Positions 56,162 through 64,000 of a stretch of DNA of 64,000 bases are shown piece by piece. Source of the stretch: Melanopsichium pennsylvanicum (taxonomy: Eukaryota; Basidiomycota; Ustilaginomycetes; Ustilaginales). Position 1 is the first letter of the stretch. Every line of letters starts with the position of its first letter. Where the stretch lies: positions 186,001-250,000 of the forward strand of contig OAPG01000017.1 in NCBI GenBank assembly GCA_900208305.1, written 5' to 3'. The position numbers and the translations under genes are program-made. The notes beneath the pieces were generated by a model. It made no database searches, was not told the origin of the DNA, and saw only the letters and a program-made list of their open reading frames with translations.

Positions 56162-57613
56162 ATGCTCCACAGTCGAATCCTCTTTTCAGGGACAGCGATC
56201 TTCCTGTTTGTGTTGGTGATGTTCATATCTGCTGTTGAAGGCAGTATCGAGCACCCTGCTCAAACACATCTGAAAAGGCAACAGGGAGCCCTTGATGGGC
56301 CTAAATTCAGCTTCGCAAGTTCAATCGACTCGGAACCTGTACAGGTCAAGAGCAACTTTAATCAATTTGCCTCGCCTTTGTCCTCATCGTCGGGCCCTAT
56401 TCATCCTGACCCGGATCGTCACGCTAAGAAGCACCACCGTCATCATGTCAAAGAAGATAAGGATAGAAAGAGTCTCAGCCGAAAGAAGCTTGATGATTGG
56501 ATGCACAAATTGGGAATGTATCCTTCCAAGCATCAGATCGATCAATTGTACAACCTCGTCCGCCACGGAACAAAAGGACAAACCAAAAAGTATCATCGTC
56601 ATCACCGTCATCATCACCATCATCATCACGATGTTGAGCATCAACACATGTTTGAATCAGCCAAGCAAGGTGATGGACAGAAGCCGAAAATTTGGACCGA
56701 AATGCCATCCAAACACAGTGACACGTTTCACAAAGCTGTGCCGATAGATGGAGATGGACAAATCAACCCTAAGCTTGGCATTCTTCCACCTGGTACGCCT
56801 GGAAAAAGACGACCTTGGAAGTGGCAAGATGAAAACATGCCGAGTTCACAAGCATCACCAAGTCAAAAAATTTCTACCCCTATCTCACCCGCGAGACCTC
56901 CTCTACCTGAACCGGCCAACACCATTCCAGCACCCACAGGTTTGTCTGCTCATGGCGTCAACACTGGTAGCAATTTGAAATTAGCTCCACTACCTGCTGC
57001 TGGAGGTGATGTTGGTGGTGATAAGAATGAGAGCAACGATTCTTTGAATCGTCACAAGATAGCTCCTATGACGAGCGTTCCGAGCTCACTACCCGCTTCT
57101 TCTGCAGGTGATGGTGGTGAGAAAGCGGATGGAAGAAAGGGTACTAGTGGGAGTTTGAATCCGAGCTCTACTACTGCTTCAACTCCTCCTATTCCAGCTG
57201 ATATTGTTCCACCACCAGCTTTGACCGATGGTAAAGATGAAAAAGATGCAAAGGAGAGTGAAAAAGACATCAATACAGGAGTTGAGAATAGTGACTCTCG
57301 ATTAGTCAATTCTGCGCTCACCAATGGTACCAATCAAACCAAATCTATTGCAGGTATTCCTATCGCGGATAGTAACGACGACCAAAATGACAATGTGCAA
57401 GATGGAGATATCAAGGTTCCTCTGGCTCAAGCAGTCAACACTACTACCAAGTCAGCCATAGGTGGAAATACGAGCGCTACAAAGAGTAGTGGTGGTGGAA
57501 AAGGAACTGGAAATTCGGGAGGAACCAAAAGTATGCAATTGGATGGATGGAGTTGGACTGGCAGTGTGACAATTGTAGCAGTGGTTTTGGGCGTATTGTT
57601 GTTCGCCATTTGA
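56162..57613 (+). CDS. Histidine-rich secreted protein, probably GPI-anchored
   Basis: 483 residues, not recognised as a named family. The N-terminus MLHSRILFSGTAIFLFVLVM is a clear signal peptide with likely cleavage near VEG (residue 28), followed by a Kex2-type LKR site near residue 39. Two histidine-rich stretches (HAKKHHRHHVKE, about 87-98; and HRHHRHHHHHHHDVEHQH, about 148-165) flank a short helical-looking segment (LDDWMHKLGMYPSKHQIDQL). The remainder is Pro/Ser/Thr/Asn/Gly-rich with NGTNQT and NTSAT sequons. The C-terminus ends in a hydrophobic tail (TIVAVVLGVLLFAI) after a Gly/Ser-rich stretch, as in GPI-anchored proteins. I infer a wall or surface protein able to bind Cu, Zn or Ni. 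The neighbouring gene is a copper transporter. A plant-interaction role is possible but unsupported. Confidence 0.75.
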   Translation: MLHSRILFSGTAIFLFVLVMFISAVEGSIEHPAQTHLKRQQGALDGPKFSFASSIDSEPVQVKSNFNQFASPLSSSSGPIHPDPDRHAKKHHRHHVKEDKDRKSLSRKKLDDWMHKLGMYPSKHQIDQLYNLVRHGTKGQTKKYHRHHRHHHHHHHDVEHQHMFESAKQGDGQKPKIWTEMPSKHSDTFHKAVPIDGDGQINPKLGILPPGTPGKRRPWKWQDENMPSSQASPSQKISTPISPARPPLPEPANTIPAPTGLSAHGVNTGSNLKLAPLPAAGGDVGGDKNESNDSLNRHKIAPMTSVPSSLPASSAGDGGEKADGRKGTSGSLNPSSTTASTPPIPADIVPPPALTDGKDEKDAKESEKDINTGVENSDSRLVNSALTNGTNQTKSIAGIPIADSNDDQNDNVQDGDIKVPLAQAVNTTTKSAIGGNTSATKSSGGGKGTGNSGGTKSMQLDGWSWTGSVTIVAVVLGVLLFAI

Positions 57614-58537
57614 AACTAGGCAGAAGCTACAAAAACGATTCAAGATATGATTTTGGTCAATGCTCATGTTTACAGACATGAATGTTCAAGGTGATCGCAC
57701 TGTAAAGGATGACTGACTGTGTTGAAAAGGTTGTGAGGAAAGCAACAGTTCTATATAAGAGAGAGTAGTCAGAATGCCAAAAAGTGATGAGTATCGATAG
57801 GCATCACAGAAGAGATATAATTCTTTTAGATTTTCACAAAACGCTGTTCTGTTGGGAAAAGGCACAAAACAAGAACAAAGTGTTAACAAAGCTTTGACAT
57901 TCTTTCTTTTATTAATTTTTGGTGTGACGTGCATTTGGATTATTTCGGTTGTGTGATAAATCGCAACAAAGAAGAGTTATTACGCTCTGACCACCAATCC
58001 GCACAACAACGTACTACACCACAATACCATATGTTGATATACAAGTAGCTGATATACAAGTAGCTGATATACAAGTAGCTGTTCGATGGATGCAGAACAG
58101 ATCTCATTAAGACCTGGGTGCAAAACTGCTGTCACGATCCCCTCCCTTTAGTTCCGGCTAGCTTGGTGTACGCCAACTTCATTTCACTCGCACCACCTCG
58201 TATACGTACTCTACTGTGACTGTATTGTAGTTTCAGCTGGCTTGGCTCTTGCATCATCAATCTGAGGCTAATCGTCCCCTTTATCACCCACGAATAGTAC
58301 CCGCAAAGTAGCATAGCTCCAAATTTAGGATTCCTTCAACCTCACTCATCACACCACCATCACTTGGAACTCTCATTACACACTCCAACATACTACCAAC
58401 TTTTGCAAACTCACACCAAGCTCACTGTAAATTCAAACGCTTCTTCCACATACACACCACCTACACCCACACTTGCACCCTCTAACTCATTCTAAATACT
58501 ACCACTCAAGTGCGTCAAACAAACAATCTTTTCCAGC
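57614..58537. other. Intergenic, His-rich gene to Ctr gene
   Basis: About 0.92 kb with the 3' flank of the His-rich gene, three tandem copies of a 15-bp unit (58033-58080) and an AC-rich leader before the Ctr start. No further gene is visible. Confidence 0.45.
58033..58080 (+). repeat. Three tandem copies of a 15-bp unit
   Basis: The unit TGATATACAAGTAGC is repeated three times without change, about 460 bp upstream of the Ctr copper transporter start. It could be a cluster of binding sites or a simple slippage product. Confidence 0.85.
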
Positions 58538-59503
58538 ATGGACATGTCCAACGCCACTGCCTCTGCTTCCGGAGAGGTTGATCTGGAAGGATGGAAACCC
58601 TACCTTCACACTTCACTTTTTTCACCATTCTCCAATGATCCAGGTTCGGGCGAAGCCTTTCTTTTTCCCACCTTTCGAATCTATTCCCGTTCCACATTTT
58701 TGGCCGCTTGTGCATTCACTTTCTCAATGGCACTTTTCGAACGTTGGTTAACCTATTTACTCGATACAACTTTCTCTCTTTCTCCAACATCTATATCACA
58801 AACACCATCTTGTTCTTGTTCTTGTTTAATAAACTCGCACTCGAGAAACAACAGGACGAAAGATTTCATCTTGGACGACCGTTTGACTATTAACCTCCAT
58901 CGACGAGGACGAGCAAATGGTGTCACAGTTGCAAGTGAAACTACGTCAGACGGTAGTCTTTACCTTACTCTCCCTACCACCAATAGCACGAATGGTAACG
59001 TTGATACCAAAATTCGCACCCAAACTCATTCATTCCCAAAAAGTTCAAAACTCGGTATGAAAATGATTGTCAGAAACATGGTTTATTTTTTAGCAACTTT
59101 GCTTCGATATATTCTCATGATTGTGGGAATGGGAATGGATTGGGCTATGCTCCTCTCTGTTGTTGGAGGTCTTACTTTTGGTCATTTTTTAACCGATATT
59201 TACAAAGTGTTCAATATCCACATTTCACAATCACGACGCAAATCTACAAGTGGTGCATACCACCATGAGGATGGTGAACAAGTCGAACTACTAAACCGAG
59301 ATTTGGTAGAAGAACAGTTTGAGATTGGACAACAACAACTACAAGAAGAAGAAGAAGAAGAAGGAGAAGAAGATGTTGAAGATGTGAAGAAGTTAGATGA
59401 AGGGTATATTGCTACGTCTGCTTTTGGTGATGGAGGAGGGAGAATTGCGCATAGAAGGAATAATTCAAGACAACCTTCAATGTTGAACAGTACACCATAT
59501 TGA
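58538..59503 (+). CDS. Ctr-family copper transporter
   Basis: High-affinity Cu(I) importers of this family are trimers with three membrane helices. The 321-residue protein shows a first membrane segment in STFLAACAFTFSMALFERWL (about 51-75), a long loop with a CSCSC cluster (about 91-95), then MVYFLATLLRYILMIVGMGM and DWAMLLSVVGGLTFGHFL. The second helix carries the hallmark M-x3-M (MIVGM) and the third the G-x3-G packing motif (GLTFG). The extracellular N-terminus has only MDM rather than a long Met-rich stretch. The tail is acidic (EEEEEEGEEDVEDV). Whether it works at the plasma membrane or vacuole is open. The A/T-ending codons are more common than in neighbouring long genes. A His-rich secreted protein is encoded just upstream. 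Confidence 0.85.
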   Translation: MDMSNATASASGEVDLEGWKPYLHTSLFSPFSNDPGSGEAFLFPTFRIYSRSTFLAACAFTFSMALFERWLTYLLDTTFSLSPTSISQTPSCSCSCLINSHSRNNRTKDFILDDRLTINLHRRGRANGVTVASETTSDGSLYLTLPTTNSTNGNVDTKIRTQTHSFPKSSKLGMKMIVRNMVYFLATLLRYILMIVGMGMDWAMLLSVVGGLTFGHFLTDIYKVFNIHISQSRRKSTSGAYHHEDGEQVELLNRDLVEEQFEIGQQQLQEEEEEEGEEDVEDVKKLDEGYIATSAFGDGGGRIAHRRNNSRQPSMLNSTPY

Positions 59504-60367
59504 AAAGATTCACAGCAGTTTACAACTCAATTCAATTGATCATTTCACCTAAAAAAAAATAAAAACTTTCCTTACTGATGTTGTAGGTGACGAATAACAC
59601 ACATGATCGATGACGTTTCATATATATATTTTTTGACGAAATTGTGACGATTGCGAAGGAGAAAAAAAAAAGGAATTCAGATCAACTGTGTCGCCCTCTA
59701 CATATACTCCCCAAGACAAAGCCGCATTGCGTGACGGAAATCAACAAGAATCAGCTGCTGCAGAACTTGACCATTATCGTCACCACATGCCGATGCGAGC
59801 TAGTCGTATCTTGATCGAATCATACAAATTCTTTAGTCCGAGCGCAGGTACTATTTCAAGTCGATGAGCCTCAAGTAAGCTTTGAGTCTTGCTCATGCTA
59901 AAACAACGCTTTGAGCATGCGATTCCACGCGACCGGGCTGAAATCTAGCACAGCGACGCAACATCGATCCAGCTCGGTGTACCAATTTAAGGCTGTACCA
60001 CCAAGGCGTAGACGCGGATGACGAGCCAACCAACGACCACGTGAGAGTTTATGTGCGTGACAATCTTAAAAGTGTGTGCGCCGAATGGCGACAAGATCGC
60101 TGGTCAAATTAGAAATGCGTTCGGAATATTGCCTAGCGTTAAAAAATGGTGTCCTCCATGCGACTCGAAAAAGCTACCGACGCTGTTAACTTGCACCAAC
60201 TTGTATACGGAGAGCCAAGACTGAAGGTGGTGCACCGCGAGCAAGCAGATTCGAGTGAGTTGCCTGCAAGTACATCGGGAAAAGGCCAAGCCACGAGTCT
60301 TGAACCTCCCAGAGGCCCGTGCCTGGTCGTTGAAAATGAGCCTTCAAGTGTGCAGACTGAAAATTAA
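59504..60367. other. Convergent 3' region with weak coding-like remnant
   Basis: About 0.86 kb between convergent Ctr and PRP38 genes. Two short open stretches, 59637-59867 (no ATG in its first part) and 60146-60367, have protein-like composition but no recognisable domain. I call no gene. Confidence 0.4.
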
Positions 60368-61435
60368 CTACAACCGGTCGGGAGATCTTGACGGAGAGCG
60401 CGAAACATATCCACTCAATTCTCCCTCTTCTCCATCCTCTTGATTCGACAGTCTGTCTGGTGAACGACTCGGACTTCTCGAGACATAGCCCACAAGCTCT
60501 CGATCGGGTGATCTACTTGGAGATCTCGAAACATAATCGCCTTGCTCTTGTTCTCCTTGTTCTCCTTGTACTTTCTCTGCCGATATGGGCGGCAGCTGTC
60601 TATCCGGAGAAACACTTGGAGTCGGTGAAACGAAGCGCCCTCTCTTCCTTGCTCCACCTTCTTCGTCACTCTCTTCTTGCGATGTGTAGACAATGTCTTC
60701 CACACGGTCTAGATGCAACGTGTTGTCTTGATGTTGCTGAAGCTTGGATAGAAGTGTGGCTTGCTGCAGACGCTCAAGCTTCCACCGTTTGACATCGGAC
60801 ATGCTTGTATCGCTTGCGTCGCTATCACTCGCTTTACCTGCATCATCATTTTGACCCTTTTCCATCGCCTTGAGCAGATCGGCTTCCAAGAGACTGATGC
60901 GTGGTGAAAGACCATCCCTCGTTTCACAAACATCTCGTTTTGTGAGTCTTGGAAGGATGATGTCGCATACTCTCTCCTCAGTTAGAAGTTGATCCACCCA
61001 CTCATCTACATGCAACACCTCATACCCCCCATCGCCTCTCCTCCATCGGAGCTTTCTTCCATCAGCCAACATGGGTTCCAGCAGACTATATACATGTTTG
61101 CTCCCATAAGTAAGCCTCACATAGAATGCGGTCAGAGCTCGTAAGTACTTGAAATCGTGTGCTTCGAGATAGGCGTTGATGATACTAGATTCGGGTTGAA
61201 TCTGCAAGAGCTTCTGAAGCAGGCATAGGAAGTGTGATGGACGCTGCAGGCCAACAAGACCGCCAATATGGTGAAGATCGACGGCGAGAGGTAGGATTGT
61301 AGATGCGGAAAGTGCAAAGCAGTGCTCTTTCCAAAAGGGGGATTCGTAGATTCGGTGTCGGACGGGTTTTTCGATGAGGTGTTGTGGATTGGTGCCGTGG
61401 ATTGAGATAGCATTACGAATGGTGGCGTTGGCCAT
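60368..61435 (-). CDS. PRP38: Pre-mRNA splicing factor Prp38
   Basis: Tri-snRNP-associated factor needed to activate the spliceosome (B complex). The 355-residue protein starts MANATIRNAISIHGTNPQHL and contains EKPVRHRIYESPFWKEHCFA, GGLVGLQRPSHFLCLLQKLL, FKYLRALTAFYVRLTYGSKH and WVDQLLTEERVCDIILPRL, the complete Prp38 domain (about 1-185). The C-terminal half is acidic and Arg/Ser-rich, with three copies of YVSRSPSRSPDR at the very end. Such an RS-like tail is found in metazoan and basidiomycete forms and not in the shorter yeast protein. Single exon with an ATG start. Divergent from the dynein gene. Confidence 0.96.
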   Translation of the reverse strand: MANATIRNAISIHGTNPQHLIEKPVRHRIYESPFWKEHCFALSASTILPLAVDLHHIGGLVGLQRPSHFLCLLQKLLQIQPESSIINAYLEAHDFKYLRALTAFYVRLTYGSKHVYSLLEPMLADGRKLRWRRGDGGYEVLHVDEWVDQLLTEERVCDIILPRLTKRDVCETRDGLSPRISLLEADLLKAMEKGQNDDAGKASDSDASDTSMSDVKRWKLERLQQATLLSKLQQHQDNTLHLDRVEDIVYTSQEESDEEGGARKRGRFVSPTPSVSPDRQLPPISAEKVQGEQGEQEQGDYVSRSPSRSPDRELVGYVSRSPSRSPDRLSNQEDGEEGELSGYVSRSPSRSPDRL

Positions 61436-61996
61436 CGTGGGCGATAGAGAGAAATCCTATATTGTACCAAGAGAGGCAGCAGGTCATTGATTAGGTGTAT
61501 ATGGTTGGTGGGATGTGGGAAAGGTGCTTTACTCTGTCAATCATAAATGTCAGGGTCCGAGAAGAAAGCGTTTCAAGATTGCGGAAGACGGGCATGTGGA
61601 GCAAGCTCACAGAACTGATGAACGAAAAAAAGTCAAGTGTTGGATCTCTGAAACGTAACATAGGGGATAATAGGGCAATTTTCACGCTTTGGCATCGATA
61701 TGTACCAGAAAAGTGTTGGTCTCGAATATTGACATGTTGGACACGCATCTCGCACCTCGCAATTGCACCCCAGCTTTCTTTGCTTCATCATCAACATCTC
61801 GGACATCAAATACAATTGTCCCTCTGCCATCATCATATTCTAACAGCACTTCTTAAATTCCAAGCACACGACCTTCCGCAGCAGTCATCCCCACCCTCAG
61901 TGCCGGTCACTGCACCCTCATGAGTCCAAATCGCGAACGCAATCAGTGGTAAGCGTAACACAGTAGCGCGTCAGCGCGAACACCAATCCCATCACC
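61436..61996. promoter_or_regulatory. Divergent promoter region, PRP38 / dynein IC
   Basis: About 560 bp between divergent genes. I see no strong motif, no TACTGTA heptamer and no supported ORF. Confidence 0.45.
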
Positions 61997-64000
61997 ATGT
62001 CGTCCTCCTCTTCTGCTGCAGATGCCAGGCGCAAGGCTGAGATAGAAAGCAAAAAGGCAAAGCTGGCCGAAATTCGTCGTCAACGCGAAGAACGACAACA
62101 ACGACTTCTTAAGACCGCCTCTTCCGCCCTTGATTCTTCCTCCAACCCTACCTCATCAAGGAAAGATCTCGATGACCTTGTCAACTCCTTGATCACGGGT
62201 CAGAGCCCCAGCTCGAGAAGCCCTCATACGAGTGTTGCCGGTGATGTTGCTAGTCCCAGAAAGAGTCTGATCAGGGCAGGAAGTTCGATCGATCCACCAA
62301 GCAGCGAGTTTGGGGGTAGCGAGTCGGAAATTCCCCCTTCAACACCTGGTGGCGCTACTGCACCGAGTACGACCGCTATAGGCGATGAATCGAATGTGGT
62401 TGCGAGAGAGGCGGTGCTGGTAGATGTGGAAAAGGAACTCTTCGAACTGCCGCAAAAGCAGCGCGTGTTCTATACAAAGGAGGTACAAACCGCTTCCATC
62501 GGCCACGATGATCAAGACGACTATGCGCACACTCGCAACTTTGGCATCGTCCCCTCGGGAGGCGTAGTTGCGGAAGCCAGAGTCACCAAGGAAACGGAAG
62601 AATCTCTTAGAACCAAACTTTTGGCAGAAATCGAAGCGGACCGCATCACTCGAGCCGAAGAAGATCGACTCGAACGCGAGATCGCCACGCAGCTCCGCGA
62701 ACTCACCGAATCGGAACGAATCGCCATCTACTCTGCACAGGACTTCAGCGATTTCGTCGAACACAGCACCAAAGTCCTCGAACGTGCCTTGACAGATACA
62801 TACGACTACATGAAGGATTACCGTATCGACGGTTCGGATGCAATGGATAGTAGCTCAGGCTCACAATTGAGAATGGTACGAAGGTTTGGTGTTGGAGATA
62901 AGATGTTTGCGAATCGAAGTGTGACGGCGATGGACTGGAGTACGAAACACCCCGAGTTGGTGGTGGTGGCTTACAACAGAAACGATCAGGATGAAGATAG
63001 TGCTGATGGCCTGGTGGCTGTATGGAATATGCACCTTGGGGAAAGGCCAGAGTTTGTGTTTCATGCACAGACAGATGTACTTTCGGTATGCTTCAGCCCG
63101 TTCCATCCCAATCTCATTGTAGGAGGCACCTACTCGGGTCAGATCCTCATCTGGGACACGAGAGCGCGCCAATTGCCCATTCTCAAGACCCCTTTGAGCG
63201 CAGCAGGTCACACCCATCCAGTGTATGGTCTCAAGATCATAGGTAGCGCCAACGCACATAATCTCGTCTCTGCCTCCACAGATGGTACACTTTGTTGGTG
63301 GATGTTGGACATGCTCGCAAAACCGCAAGAGACGCTCGAATTGGTCAACGCGCAACATTCCAAAACAGACGAGGTGGCTGTCACCACGCTAGGACTAGGA
63401 GATCAAGAGACGACGAGCTTCTTGGTAGGCAGTGAAGATGGATGCGTGTATGCTGGTAACAGGTACGACAGAGCTGGGTTGAAGGCAGGTTTGAATATGG
63501 CCGAGGTGTATAAAGCTCACGTAGCTCCGATTACAGGTATCGATTTTCATCCTCTCAACGGCAATGTGGATTTTTCGGATCTTTTTCTCACATCGAGCAT
63601 GGATTGGACTTCAAAATTGTGGCGGTTGAAACCTGCCGCTTCTGCAAATACGACGAATTCCATCACTCCTTCTTCTAGCTCGAGTGACGCAGGTGATTTT
63701 CCGAGGAATACTATCAACGTTTTAAGCTCTACAAAAGGAGGAGGAGCTAATGGGATTGGTGGGGGTGGTGTGGGAGCTATTCTCAACTTTGAAGAATCCA
63801 ACGATTACATTTATGACATTCGTTGGTCGCCTACCCATCCTTCGGTATTTGCACAGGTGGATGGTACGGGTCGATTGGATGTGTACAATCTCAACATTGA
63901 TACAGAACGACCTATCGCTTCTGGCTTTCCTACTACAACTCCAGCTTCCTCTTCTTTCTTGTCGAATTTACAGCAGCAGAACGGGATGGATGCATTCGAG
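61997..64000 (+). CDS. Cytoplasmic dynein intermediate chain (partial, right edge)
   Basis: Subunit linking the dynein heavy chain to light chains and dynactin. The frame is open from ATG 61997 (context ATCACCATGT) to the window end, giving at least 668 residues. The N-terminus is a charged coiled coil (ARRKAEIESKKAKLAEIRRQ), the p150/NudE-binding part of the family. FYTKEVQTASIG (about 160) resembles an LC8-binding TQT-like motif. A second helical stretch (ESLRTKLLAEIEADRITRAE, about 205-240) precedes the linker RFGVGDKMFANRSVTAMDWS. WD40 repeats begin at about 315: HPELVVVAYNRN, FHAQTDVLSVCFSPFHPNLI, GGTYSGQILIWDTRARQLPI, LVSASTDGTLCWWMLDM, APITGIDFHP and YIYDIRWSPTHPSVFAQVDG. The stop codon lies beyond the window. 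No intron in the visible part. Confidence 0.94.
   Translation, partial: MSSSSSAADARRKAEIESKKAKLAEIRRQREERQQRLLKTASSALDSSSNPTSSRKDLDDLVNSLITGQSPSSRSPHTSVAGDVASPRKSLIRAGSSIDPPSSEFGGSESEIPPSTPGGATAPSTTAIGDESNVVAREAVLVDVEKELFELPQKQRVFYTKEVQTASIGHDDQDDYAHTRNFGIVPSGGVVAEARVTKETEESLRTKLLAEIEADRITRAEEDRLEREIATQLRELTESERIAIYSAQDFSDFVEHSTKVLERALTDTYDYMKDYRIDGSDAMDSSSGSQLRMVRRFGVGDKMFANRSVTAMDWSTKHPELVVVAYNRNDQDEDSADGLVAVWNMHLGERPEFVFHAQTDVLSVCFSPFHPNLIVGGTYSGQILIWDTRARQLPILKTPLSAAGHTHPVYGLKIIGSANAHNLVSASTDGTLCWWMLDMLAKPQETLELVNAQHSKTDEVAVTTLGLGDQETTSFLVGSEDGCVYAGNRYDRAGLKAGLNMAEVYKAHVAPITGIDFHPLNGNVDFSDLFLTSSMDWTSKLWRLKPAASANTTNSITPSSSSSDAGDFPRNTINVLSSTKGGGANGIGGGGVGAILNFEESNDYIYDIRWSPTHPSVFAQVDGTGRLDVYNLNIDTERPIASGFPTTTPASSSFLSNLQQQNGMDAFE

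Noticed and set aside
1..64000. CRISPR arrays, bacterial operons, riboswitches and Shine-Dalgarno sites
   Set aside because: The window is clearly eukaryotic nuclear DNA with introns; none of these is expected or seen.

Overview
The window looks like nuclear chromosomal DNA from a basidiomycete smut fungus or a close relative (Ustilaginomycetes). The reasons are compact eukaryotic genes with few short introns (81-174 bp in most cases), GTAAGT/GTGAGT-type donors, CTGAC-like branch sites and CAG acceptors; pyrimidine-rich leaders; single-exon housekeeping genes with long low-complexity tails; and typically fungal products (a Spc34-like DASH subunit, a fungal complex I 21 kDa subunit, Sec72, an Atp25/RsfS-like N-terminus). 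The species cannot be fixed from sequence alone.

Layout, left to right. 0.6-16.3 kb is dense: ribosomal protein eL33 (-), BUD20 (+), NUP85 (+), RFC3 (+), AMP deaminase (-), a Spc34-like DASH subunit (+), a cytochrome b5-domain protein (-) and the ESCRT-0 subunit HSE1 (+). 16.3-19.4 kb is a gene-free, degenerate island carrying a decayed fragment of nuclear 25S rDNA and scattered GCAGCCACC/GGTGGCT motifs. 19.4-31 kb holds the phosphatidate phosphatase APP1 (-), methylenetetrahydrofolate reductase (+), five-exon SKP1 (+), a Zn2Cys6 regulator (+) and PAF1 (-). 31.8-42.5 kb holds a CUE-like/CCCH/DUF1771/Smr protein (+), the tRNA pseudouridine synthase PUS3/DEG1 (+), a 1055-residue mitochondrial fusion protein (-) and a complex I subunit (+). 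43-55.5 kb holds SEC72 (-), AP-2 sigma (+), TRAPPC12 (-), ARP8 (-) and a large cation-chloride cotransporter (+). 56-64 kb is more AT-rich and holds a histidine-rich secreted GPI-type protein (+), a Ctr copper transporter (+), PRP38 (-) and a dynein intermediate chain (+) cut by the right edge.

Most genes are unrelated housekeeping functions arranged as nine divergent pairs. Two local associations stand out. First, the mitochondrial-translation fusion protein shares a divergent promoter with a complex I subunit and converges on a pseudouridine synthase whose N-terminus resembles a mitochondrial presequence. Second, the histidine-rich wall/surface protein lies next to the copper transporter.

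The most interesting items are: (1) one open frame joining a split RsfS/Atp25-like domain, a neugrin/Rrg9 domain and a full mitochondrial asparaginyl-tRNA synthetase, with a presequence-like segment between the halves; (2) a TACTGTA/TACAGTA heptamer in six of the nine divergent promoter regions; (3) the orphan 25S rDNA fragment; (4) several terminal exons of 3-21 nt that automated annotation would probably lose.
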